Assembly (NCBI GenBank): GCA_020073365.1
Contig: JAIQFL010000014.1
Location: 1 to 61,863, forward strand
DNA: 61,863 nucleotides
Source: Terriglobia bacterium
GTDB taxonomy: Bacteria > Acidobacteriota > Terriglobia > Bryobacterales > Bryobacteraceae
Direction: 5' to 3'
Each line of letters begins with the position of its first letter. Position 1 is the stretch's first letter. The position numbers were made by a program, and so were the translations under genes. This document shows, piece by piece, positions 26,491 through 33,910 of this stretch. The notes below the pieces were generated by a model. The model was not told where the DNA came from, made no database searches, and saw only the letters and a list, made by a program, of their open reading frames with translations.

Positions 26491-26730
26491 TCACCGCGGG
26501 GACGCGAAGGCGCGGAGAAAACGAACCCAATGGGCGTACCTCACTGGGAATGGCCGGTTCAGACCGGCTTGCGCCCGCAGCCCGGCAACCGTCTCCGCGG
26601 AGATTCGGGGGTCGGTGCGGAGCTCCGAGAAGTAATCGCCGGGGGCCAGTTCCGAAAAAGCAAACGACAACAGGGACACTGCCACCAGCAGGAACAGGCT
26701 GTCGACCATTCGGCGCCCGGCGTATCTCAT
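26491..26730 (-). pseudogene. truncated DppB-like dipeptide ABC transporter permease
   Basis: The frame opens like DppB/OppB permeases: MRYAGRRMVDSLFLLVAVSL, then LLSFAFSELAPGDYF and ISAETVAGLRAQAGLNRPFP with the PVRYAHWVRFL continuation. It ends after 79 residues, where the family continues for another ~240 residues and five helices. The final codons (26491 to ~26520) coincide with a GC-rich sequence reading TTCTCCGCGCC and CGCGGTGA, which resembles a common intergenic repeat, so a deletion junction lies near there. It is the third gene of the decaying operon formed with the ATPases at 26782 and 27581. Confidence 0.7.
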
Positions 26731-26785
26731 GCGATGCTCCCGATACGAGTTCTCATGCGAGCGCCCTCGTGCGAGTGCTCGTCAT
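26727..26785 (-). other. two coupled mini-ORFs between the ATPase and permease genes
   Basis: On the minus strand the stop of the ATPase gene (26782-26784) overlaps an ATG at 26785 that opens a 10-codon frame ending at 26753. That stop overlaps an ATG at 26756, whose 9-codon frame ends at 26727 and overlaps the permease ATG at 26730. All three joins are ATGA. GCGCTCGCATGA is duplicated within the segment. Whether the mini-frames are translated is not known. Confidence 0.4.
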
Positions 26786-27591
26786 GCGAGCGCTCCACCA
26801 AGACTCAGGGCCAGGCTGGCCTCCAGCAATTCCTTGGTGCGCGAATGCCGCGGCTTAGCGACCACGTCTGCTGTGGCGGCATGCTCCACCAGGCACCCGT
26901 TATCCATGACGGCAATCTCGTCGGCCAGGCTCGCCACCACGCCGAAATCGTGGGAGATCAGGATGTACGTTAATCCGAGCCGTTTCTGAAGATCCAACAG
27001 CAGATTCGCCACCTGCGCCTGGACCGAGAGGTCGAGCCCGGAGAAGGACTCGTCCAGGATGAGCAGCTTGGGCTGGAGGGCTAGCGCCCGGGCAATCGAC
27101 AGCCGCTGCCGCTCCCCGCCGCTGAAGGCGAGCGCCGCCCTACCGGCCGCCTGAGACGGCAGTCCCACGGTCTCCATCAGCTCACACGCCTTCTGGAGGC
27201 GCGTTTGAGCGGATCCCCATTTTTGAATCACCAGAGGTTCTTCGATGATTTCCCCGGCGGTGAACCGGGGATTCAGACTGGCGGCCGGCTCCTGGAAGAT
27301 GAGCTGGATTTGCGCCCGCATGGCCCGCCGCTCCTGGCGACCCAGACTCCACAGGTTCTGGCCATCCAGCCATACCTCGCCCGAACTCGGGGCCTCGTAG
27401 AAGGCCAGGCAGCGGGCGAGCGTCGACTTCCCCGATCCGGACGGCCCGACCAGCCCCAGAGTGCGGCCCTTTTCCAGGCCAAGCGTCACGTCCCGCAGGG
27501 CGACTGTGCCGCCGCGCTCGCCACCCCACCAGCGTTTTGCGGCGAAGGTCTTGCCGAGGCCTCGAATTGCCAGAAAGGAGTCAGACGCCAT
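26782..27591 (-). CDS. dipeptide/oligopeptide ABC transporter ATPase (DppF/OppF-like)
   Basis: A 269-residue ATP-binding subunit with all motifs present: Walker A GPSGSGKST near residue 50, IFQEPAASLNPR (Q-loop), signature FSGGERQRLSIARAL near residue 160, Walker B LLILDESFSGLD, and H-loop ILISHDFG. It lacks the usual long C-terminal peptide-transporter tail, ending soon after CLVEHAATADVVAKP. It overlaps the upstream ATPase gene by 11 bp. The protein could be functional, but its partner ATPase is frameshifted and its permease truncated, so transport is probably lost. Confidence 0.85.
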   Translation of the reverse strand: MASDSFLAIRGLGKTFAAKRWWGGERGGTVALRDVTLGLEKGRTLGLVGPSGSGKSTLARCLAFYEAPSSGEVWLDGQNLWSLGRQERRAMRAQIQLIFQEPAASLNPRFTAGEIIEEPLVIQKWGSAQTRLQKACELMETVGLPSQAAGRAALAFSGGERQRLSIARALALQPKLLILDESFSGLDLSVQAQVANLLLDLQKRLGLTYILISHDFGVVASLADEIAVMDNGCLVEHAATADVVAKPRHSRTKELLEASLALSLGGALA

Positions 27592-28359
27592 TTACCGTGC
27601 CCCGGCGCACCACTGGAGCAGAATTCCGGAATACCTGCCGCGGCGCTCCCCGTTCCACGATCGAGCCCGCCTGCATCACCAGCACCTGGTCCGCGACCCT
27701 CGCTAGAATACCAGGGCTGTGGCTGATCACCAGGAACGCGGTCCCGAGCCTTTCCCTCAAGTGGCGGAAGAGGGACGTGAGCTCCACCACCCTGGTGGCA
27801 TCCAGCGCCGTAAAGGGCTCATCCGCGATGACGAGCCCCGGCCCGCCAGCCAACGCCTGCGCGATCGCCACCCTCTGCCGCTCGCCGCCGCTCAACTGAT
27901 GGGGATACGCGTTCAGTATGCGCGACGAAGGCGGCAGTCCCACCAGGGTAAACAAATCGGCGTAACGAATTTGGCCGGCGCCCCGATGAGCGCGCACCAC
28001 CTCCGCCACCTGGTCCTTCACCCGCATAACCGGGTTTAACGCCAGCAGGGGATCTTGAAAGACCATGGAGATCTCCGCCCCGCGGATGCGCTCCAGTTGC
28101 GGCTCCGCGAGGGAAAGAATCTCGCGCTCCCCCAAGCGGAGGATCCCGAAACGCGATATCGCGATGCCGGTAGCAGCTTGAGCAAAGCCAGTGCTAGCGT
28201 GGTCTTTCCGCATCCCGATTCGCCAAACAACCCGACCATGGCGCCCGGCTCCATTTGGAAGGTAACACCGGAGACAATCGGAATGGCAGCGTTTCGCTCC
28301 GGGGTCAACTGGATGGTCAGGTTCTGAACGGCGAGTGCCCCGAACGACATCTCTCCCAT
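27581..28359 (-). pseudogene. frameshifted DppD/OppD-like ABC ATPase
   Basis: Two adjoining frames make one ATPase. From 28359 the first frame gives LAVQNLTIQLTPERNAAIPI and Walker A FGESGCGKTTLALALL, up to SRYRVSGS. Then the second frame takes over with RLGEREILSLAEPQLERIRG, Q-loop VFQDPLLALNP, signature LSGGERQRVAIAQAL, Walker B LVIADEPFTALD and H-loop VISHSPG. The shift lies near 28139-28146 and is explained by loss of one base in GGATCCTCCGC. A sequencing error is possible, but the truncated permease in the same operon supports true decay. Confidence 0.75.
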
Positions 28360-28408
28360 TCTGGCTCAGGGGAGGGCGCGTAGCAATTTTGAAGGTCGCT
28401 ACAGGTCG

Positions 28409-28789
28409 CTACAAGACGGTATTCACCCACTGGACGCCGGAGGGCAGTTGCACCTGGTCTCCCGGCGACCGGGGCACGACATGAATGTGGGCGTGTACCG
28501 GATACTCATCGGTACCGTCCGCAAAGCCCACGTAGAAGCCGTCCACTTTCAAGGCCGACGCGATCCGCTTCTGGATTTCGTCGACGAGGCCCCAGACCAC
28601 GTGCTGCTCTTGAACATCCAGGTCGTAAAAGGCGAGCACATGGCGGCGTGGGGCAACCACCATGTGGCAGTTCGTCAGAGGAATGGGATGCGGCACCGCG
28701 ACTGCATGCTCGGTGATGATCCAGGCCTCTTCGGCCGACACGGAACAATAAAGACAAGAGGACAAGCAAATACTATAACGCCATTGCAA
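28409..28789 (-). CDS. HIT-family nucleotide hydrolase/transferase
   Basis: About 126 residues. HIT proteins hydrolyse or transfer nucleotides from substrates such as Ap4A or adenylated amines. The C-terminal signature HAHIHVVPR (HxHxHxx) carries the catalytic His. SCLYCSVSAEEAWIITEH matches the usual Cys-x-x-Cys entry, here CLYC. PIPLTNCHMVVAPRRHV and DGFYVGFADGTDE are typical. The N-terminus has no ATG; TTG at 28789 or 28765 are the possible starts. It is divergent from the ADOP gene at 29014. Confidence 0.78.
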   Translation of the reverse strand: MQWRYSICLSSCLYCSVSAEEAWIITEHAVAVPHPIPLTNCHMVVAPRRHVLAFYDLDVQEQHVVWGLVDEIQKRIASALKVDGFYVGFADGTDEYPVHAHIHVVPRSPGDQVQLPSGVQWVNTVL

Positions 28790-28805
28790 CGTTGTGTCCG
28801 TCCTT

Positions 28806-28827
28806 ATGGGGCAGGTCGTCAACCTGC
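28806..28827. repeat. GGGGCAGGT palindromic repeat
   Basis: ATGGGGCAGGTCGTCAACCTGC, a stem-loop of the GTGGGGCAG family, in the divergent spacer between the HIT and ADOP genes. Confidence 0.55.
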
Positions 28828-29013
28828 GGCGAGATTGGTAATCCGCATGCGCCGCTTTGACGCCCCAAACGGAGGGCGCAAACGTCTGCTCCCAGCCGCC
28901 TGGCCGATGCCCAGATGTTTGCCGGCGCCTCCCGGATGCATCTGTTTGCAATCGTTAATCGCCGCCCTGAGATTTTGCGAACGTCCGGGCCGAAGCGACG
29001 TATTAGTACACAA

Positions 29014-31449
29014 ATGCTGCAAGATTTTCGGTTTGGCCTCAAGCTTCTCTGGAAAGAAAAAGCTTTCACGGTCACTGCTCTCCTGACCCTGGCATTGTGC
29101 ATCGGCGCCAATACCGCAATCTTTACCGTGTTGCATGCGGTCATCCTGGAGCCGCTGCCTTTCCCGCAGCCCGACCGGCTGGTGTCGCTCTACAACATCT
29201 ACCCCGGTGTGGGCGTCACCGACCGGGGCTCGAACGCGGTCCCCGACTACTTCGATCGCAAGCAGATGACCGACGTTTTCGATTCCGTCGCTCTCATCAA
29301 GAATCAGGGCTACGACGTGGGCTCGGAAGGCTCCCCGGCGCGCATTGAGGGCCAGGCCGTCACGCCGTCCGCCTTCCAGGTGCTGCGCGCGTCGCCGATG
29401 CTGGGCCGCGCCTTCACCGAAGACGACGCCGTATTCCAGAAGGACCGGTTCGCGATCCTCAGCTACGGGCTGTGGAAGGACATGTTCGCCCGCGACCGCA
29501 CCATCGTAGGCAAAGACATCCGGCTCAGCGGGCAGCCGTTCCAGGTGGTTGGCGTTATGCCGCAATCCTTCGACGCTCCGGGATCCGAAGCCCGCCTCTG
29601 GGTGCCTGCCTCCTTTGCTCCCCAGCAGACCACCGACGACGCGCGCCACTCCAACAATTACGGAATGATCGCGCGATTGAAACCCGGCGTGACGCTGGCC
29701 TACGCGCAACGGCGCATCGATGGGCTGAACCAGCAGAACCTCGACCGCTTTCCCGTGTTTCGCAAGCTGCTGATTGACGCGCGCTTCGCCACCGTGGTGC
29801 ACGGACTGAAGGACGAAATGGTCAGGGACGTTCGCCCGACCCTCTACCTCTTACAAGCCGCCGTCGCTTTTGTGCTTCTCATCGGCTGCGTCAACGTGGC
29901 CAACCTGATGCTGGTCCGCTCCAACATCCGCATGAAGGAACTGGCCATCCGCTTCAGCCTGGGCGCGGGCCGATTGCGTCTCGGGCGCCAGTTGCTCACG
30001 GAAAGCGTCACGCTGGCCACTGTGGGAGGGGTCTGTGGAATCTTCACAGGATACGTGGGCGTGCGGCTGCTCGCCGTTTTGGGCACCAGGGACCTGCCGC
30101 GCGGGACCAACATCCAAATGGATGGAGGCGTCCTGGCGTTCAGCGCCGCGGTGGCCGTCCTCACCGGTCTGGTATTCGGCAGCGTGCCGGTGTACCACCT
30201 GTTCCGGCGCGATCTCAATGCCGTCTTCCGCTCGACTGAGAGAACCGGCACCACCGAACGCGGGGCGCTGTGGACGCGCTCGGCGCTGGTGGTGTGCCAG
30301 GTCTCGCTGGCCTTTGTGCTGCTGATCGGCTCCGGGCTGCTGACCCTGAGCTTCGCGCGACTGCTGTCCGTCAATCCCGGCTTCCGGCCCCAGAATGTGA
30401 TGACGGCGGCGATCTCGCTGCCCAGGGCCCGCTATACGGAGGACGTACGCATCCGCAGTTTCGTGGGAGGCTTGCTCGATAAGGTACGCGCCGTGCCTGG
30501 CGTCGAGCACGCCGGAATCACCAGCTACCTGCCGTTCAGCGGCGACAACAACGCCAGCGTGATCATGATCGACGGCTATGTTCGCGCTCCCGGCGAGAAT
30601 CCACCGGTGCCCGGCTGGAACACCGTGGACCCGGGCTATTTCCGGACCATCGGTATCCCTCTTCAGCAGGGGCGGGTCTTCACCGAGGGCGACACCGCCG
30701 ATACGCAGCAGGTGGCCGTCATCGACCAGTTCCTCGCGCGGAAGTACTGGCCCAAAGGAAATGCCATCGGCGCGGGTTTCCGGCGGGGCATCGACCCCAA
30801 GGAGCCCATCGTCCGCATCGTTGGCATCGTGGGCAACGTGAAGGTCAACGATCTGGCCGAACAGAATCCCGTCGGGACGGTCTATTTCGACTACAAACAG
30901 GCCATCCTCAGGTTCATGCACCTGGTGGTGAAGAGCGCCAGAGACGAACCTCAGTTGACCGCCGGCATGCGGCGCGAACTCCTGCGCGCCGATCCCGAGC
31001 TGGCGTTGTTCGACGTGAAGACCATGCCCGAGCGGGTCTCTTCCTCCATGCGCAACCGGCGCGCGGCGATGGCCATCTGCCTGGTATTCGCCGGGCTGGC
31101 GCTGGTGCTTTCGGCGATCGGCATCTACGGCGTGCTGGCCTACACGGTCACCCAGCGGAGGCGCGAATTTGGCATCCGCCTGGCGCTCGGCGCGGGCGGG
31201 CGCGACGTCGTGGGTATGGTGATCGGCCAGGGCATGAGGTTGGCCGCGATCGGCCTGGCGATCGGGATTGCCGGCGCATCCGGTCTGACGCGCCTGATGA
31301 CGACCATGCTGTTCGACGTCAAGCCGACCGAGCCGGGCGTGTTCCTGCTGGTGGCGGGAGCGCTGATGGTGGTGGCGTTTGTGGCTTCGCTGATCCCGTC
31401 GCTGCGAGCCGTTCGGATACACCCGTCCGTGGCGCTTCGCGACGAGTAG
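29014..31449 (+). CDS. ADOP-family ABC transporter permease
   Basis: An 811-residue inner-membrane permease. The family signature ALLTLALCIGANTAIFTVLH and LEPLPFPQPDR open the protein. The first FtsX region, with MKELAIRFSLGAGRL, lies near residue 310, and the second, with RREFGIRLALGAGGRD, is near the C-terminus, which ends HPSVALRDE. It lacks the prefix domain, as does the 1236 copy, and has no PadR or ATPase beside it. The ATG at 29014 is chosen because it aligns with the family start; the 33-residue upstream extension from 28915 does not fit. The ribosome site is weak. Confidence 0.9.
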   Translation: MLQDFRFGLKLLWKEKAFTVTALLTLALCIGANTAIFTVLHAVILEPLPFPQPDRLVSLYNIYPGVGVTDRGSNAVPDYFDRKQMTDVFDSVALIKNQGYDVGSEGSPARIEGQAVTPSAFQVLRASPMLGRAFTEDDAVFQKDRFAILSYGLWKDMFARDRTIVGKDIRLSGQPFQVVGVMPQSFDAPGSEARLWVPASFAPQQTTDDARHSNNYGMIARLKPGVTLAYAQRRIDGLNQQNLDRFPVFRKLLIDARFATVVHGLKDEMVRDVRPTLYLLQAAVAFVLLIGCVNVANLMLVRSNIRMKELAIRFSLGAGRLRLGRQLLTESVTLATVGGVCGIFTGYVGVRLLAVLGTRDLPRGTNIQMDGGVLAFSAAVAVLTGLVFGSVPVYHLFRRDLNAVFRSTERTGTTERGALWTRSALVVCQVSLAFVLLIGSGLLTLSFARLLSVNPGFRPQNVMTAAISLPRARYTEDVRIRSFVGGLLDKVRAVPGVEHAGITSYLPFSGDNNASVIMIDGYVRAPGENPPVPGWNTVDPGYFRTIGIPLQQGRVFTEGDTADTQQVAVIDQFLARKYWPKGNAIGAGFRRGIDPKEPIVRIVGIVGNVKVNDLAEQNPVGTVYFDYKQAILRFMHLVVKSARDEPQLTAGMRRELLRADPELALFDVKTMPERVSSSMRNRRAAMAICLVFAGLALVLSAIGIYGVLAYTVTQRRREFGIRLALGAGGRDVVGMVIGQGMRLAAIGLAIGIAGASGLTRLMTTMLFDVKPTEPGVFLLVAGALMVVAFVASLIPSLRAVRIHPSVALRDE

Positions 31450-31579
31450 GGGCGGGTGAGCCGTTGATGTCGCACCGCGTTTTCGGGGTGATCGGCCCCC
31501 AACCCCCAACCAGTAACCCCCAACCCCGGCGAGCACGAGTCCCTGCCTTTGGCCCCCGGCCCCCTATAATGGAAGCAGC

Positions 31580-32911
31580 GTGGGGAAGTACTTCGTCCAG
31601 AATTTCGGGTGCCGGGCTACGCAGGCGGATGGCGCCGCGCTCGAATCGTTGCTCGCGGCCAAGGGGCTGGAAGCGGCCGGCGAGCGTTCGGTCGCGGACC
31701 TGGTGGTCTTGAACACCTGCACGGTCACGTCCTCGGCGGACGACGATGCGCGGCAGACCATCCGGCGGGTACACCGTGAGAACCCCGCCGCGCAGATTCT
31801 GGTTACCGGCTGCTACGCACAGCGGGCGCCGGAGGAACTGGCCTCGATGCCGGGAGTCGAGTGGGTAGTGGGCAACTCGCACAAGACCCGGATCGCCGAC
31901 CTGGTGACAATCGAAGGCGGCCAAAACCCGATTCACGGTAGCGGGCCCGCCGGGATACCCTACCACGGCAATATCCATGTGGGCGACATTTTCGCGCAGC
32001 ACGATTTTCTGTCGGCGCCGGTGGAGGACGCGGCGGGGGACCGCACCCGGCCCAACCTGAAGATTCAGGACGGGTGCAATAACCGCTGTTCGTTCTGCAT
32101 CATTCCCTTCGTGCGCGGCCGGAGCCGCAGTGCCCCGGCGGAACAGGTGGTGGATCAGGTTAGCGGTCTGGCGCGGCGCTATCGCGAGATCGTTCTGAGC
32201 GGTATCAATCTCGGGCGGTGGGGCCGGGAAGCGGGCAGCCGCATGCGCTTGGCGGACCTCATCCGGTTGCTTCTCGCGGAGACCGATGTGGAGCGGCTGC
32301 GGTTGAGTTCGGTGGAACCCATGGATCTTTCCGACGATCTGCTGGGCTTGATGGCCGCATCGCCGCGCATTGCCAAACACGTCCACGCTCCGCTGCAAAG
32401 CGGCTCGGACCGGACGCTGCGCCGCATGCACCGCAAGTACCGGCCACGGCACTACGCCGACCGTGTCCTCAAAGCGCGGGCGTTGATGCCCGATGCCGCG
32501 ATCGGCGCCGACGTGATGGTGGGGTTTCCAGGGGAGTCCGATGCGGATTTCGAAGAGAGCCGGCAATTCATCGACAGCCTGCCCTTCACCTATTTGCACG
32601 TGTTCACTTATTCCGAGCGGCCCGGCACCCCGGCGGCCGAAGATCCCGATGCGGTGCCCATCCCCGTCCGCAAGCGCCGCAACCGCTTGCTGCGCGACTT
32701 GGCTGACCACAAGAACCTCGCGTTCCGTCAGTGCATGGTGGGCCGAACCCTCTCGGCCGTAACGCTACACGAACCGGGGACAGCCCTTACCGGGAACTAT
32801 CTGAAGGTGCGGCTCGCCGCCTTTCGGGAGCCCAATTCCATTGTGGATGTCGAGATCGGGTCACTCACCGCAAACGGGCTTTCCGAGGCAGAACCAGAGT
32901 CCGCACGATAG
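31580..32911 (+). CDS. mtaB: radical SAM tRNA methylthiotransferase, MtaB-type
   Basis: Adds a methylthio group to t6A37 of tRNA. It is 443 residues with three parts. The N-terminal UPF0004 domain has Cys residues at NFGCRA (C11), LNTCTVT and VTGCYAQ. The radical SAM core has CNNRCSFC and IVLSGINLGRWG. A short C-terminal TRAM-like region is degenerate. NTCTVTSSADDDARQ, YLHVFTYSERPGTPA and the CNxxCxxC motif favour MtaB over MiaB or RimO. The start is GTG at 31580. A TATAAT at 31565-31570 lies so close that the transcript may be nearly leaderless. Confidence 0.85.
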   Translation: MGKYFVQNFGCRATQADGAALESLLAAKGLEAAGERSVADLVVLNTCTVTSSADDDARQTIRRVHRENPAAQILVTGCYAQRAPEELASMPGVEWVVGNSHKTRIADLVTIEGGQNPIHGSGPAGIPYHGNIHVGDIFAQHDFLSAPVEDAAGDRTRPNLKIQDGCNNRCSFCIIPFVRGRSRSAPAEQVVDQVSGLARRYREIVLSGINLGRWGREAGSRMRLADLIRLLLAETDVERLRLSSVEPMDLSDDLLGLMAASPRIAKHVHAPLQSGSDRTLRRMHRKYRPRHYADRVLKARALMPDAAIGADVMVGFPGESDADFEESRQFIDSLPFTYLHVFTYSERPGTPAAEDPDAVPIPVRKRRNRLLRDLADHKNLAFRQCMVGRTLSAVTLHEPGTALTGNYLKVRLAAFREPNSIVDVEIGSLTANGLSEAEPESAR

Positions 32912-32994
32912 CCGTGGCACAGAAGACCCACAGGCAGGTCCGGAACGTCCGGAACGGACCCGTACCCGGGGATCCGCGGCCGGAAATGCCCGTG

Positions 32995-33594
32995 TTACAT
33001 TTCCCGGCGGCCTTCCATGGCCTTCGAGATGGTAACTTCGTCCGCGAATTCCAGATCGCTTCCGACGGGAACGCCCATGCCGATGCGTGACACCTTCACG
33101 CCCAGGGGCTTCAGGAGGCGCGCCAGGTATACCGCGGTGGCTTCGCCCTCCACCGTGGGGTTGGTGGCTACGATCACCTCTTCGATCTCGCCCTGGCCGA
33201 TCCGTTCCACCAGGCCCTTGATCTTGAGCGCATCGGGTCCGATTCCGCGCAGTGGCGACAGCGCCCCGTGCAGCACGTGGTAGCGGCCTCCAAACTCGCG
33301 AGTGGTCTCGATCCCCACGATGCCGTGCGGCTCTTCCACCACGCAAACCACCTTGGGATCGCGGTTGGAATCGCCGCAGAACTGGCACAGCTCGCGGTCG
33401 GTGATGTTGTTGCAGACGCGGCAGAGGCCCAGCTTGTCCTTGACGTCGAGAACGGCCTGGGCCAGGTGTTCGGCATCTTCGCGGCTGGCGCGCAGCACGT
33501 GGAAGGCGAGTCGCTGCGCGGACTTCTGCCCGATGCCGGGAAGGCGCTTGAATTCCGTGATGAGGCGCGCGAGCGGTTCGGCGAAATCGGGCAT
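32995..33594 (-). CDS. recR: recombination protein RecR
   Basis: Loads RecA onto gapped DNA with RecF/RecO. It is 199 residues, the standard length. The order is helix-hairpin-helix ([20 protein letters not shown]), a zinc finger [16 protein letters not shown] (four Cys), a Toprim domain with [12 protein letters not shown] and [19 protein letters not shown], and a C-terminal Walker-B-like region. It starts three bases after the ybaB stop, in the conserved dnaX-ybaB-recR order. Confidence 0.96.
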   Translation of the reverse strand: MPDFAEPLARLITEFKRLPGIGQKSAQRLAFHVLRASREDAEHLAQAVLDVKDKLGLCRVCNNITDRELCQFCGDSNRDPKVVCVVEEPHGIVGIETTREFGGRYHVLHGALSPLRGIGPDALKIKGLVERIGQGEIEEVIVATNPTVEGEATAVYLARLLKPLGVKVSRIGMGVPVGSDLEFADEVTISKAMEGRREM

Positions 33595-33597
33595 TGC

Positions 33598-33906
33598 CTA
33601 AAACATACCGGGGGGCAGGCCCATCCCGCCCAGCATGCCGCCCATCTTGCCCTTGATCTCCGCGTCCACCTTCTTCACGGCTTCGTTCGCCGCGGCCACG
33701 ATCATGTCCTGCAACATCTCGACATCGCCGGCGACTTCGGGATCGATCTTGACGGAAAGCAGGTTCTTCTGCCCGTCCATATGCACGGTGACCATACCAC
33801 CGCCGGCGGAAGCGTCCACCTTGATCAGGGCAATTTCCTGCTGGAGTTTTTCCTGCATCTGCTGCGCCTGGCGCATCATCTGCTGCATGTTGCCGGGTAT
33901 TTTCAC
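33598..33906 (-). CDS. ybaB: YbaB/EbfC nucleoid-associated protein
   Basis: A 102-residue dimeric DNA-binding protein that sits between dnaX and recR in most bacteria. MQQMMRQAQQMQEKLQQEIA forms the long N-terminal helix; the sheet has VTVHMDGQKNLLSVKIDPEV; the tail is Gly/Met-rich (KGKMGGMLGGMGLPPGMF). The start is GTG at 33906, chosen for AAGGAG seven bases upstream. The longer frame from 34089 overlaps dnaX and is rejected. Confidence 0.93.
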   Translation of the reverse strand: MKIPGNMQQMMRQAQQMQEKLQQEIALIKVDASAGGGMVTVHMDGQKNLLSVKIDPEVAGDVEMLQDMIVAAANEAVKKVDAEIKGKMGGMLGGMGLPPGMF

Positions 33907-33910
33907 GTCG

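Noticed and set aside
28915..29013. Upstream extension of the third ADOP to 28915
   Set aside because: Its 33 extra residues do not resemble the ADOP prefix domain; the family begins at MLQDFRF.
31464..31560. C-rich low-complexity stretch before mtaB
   Set aside because: It has runs of CCCCCAACC but no repeat structure or coding frame; I read it as an ordinary spacer.
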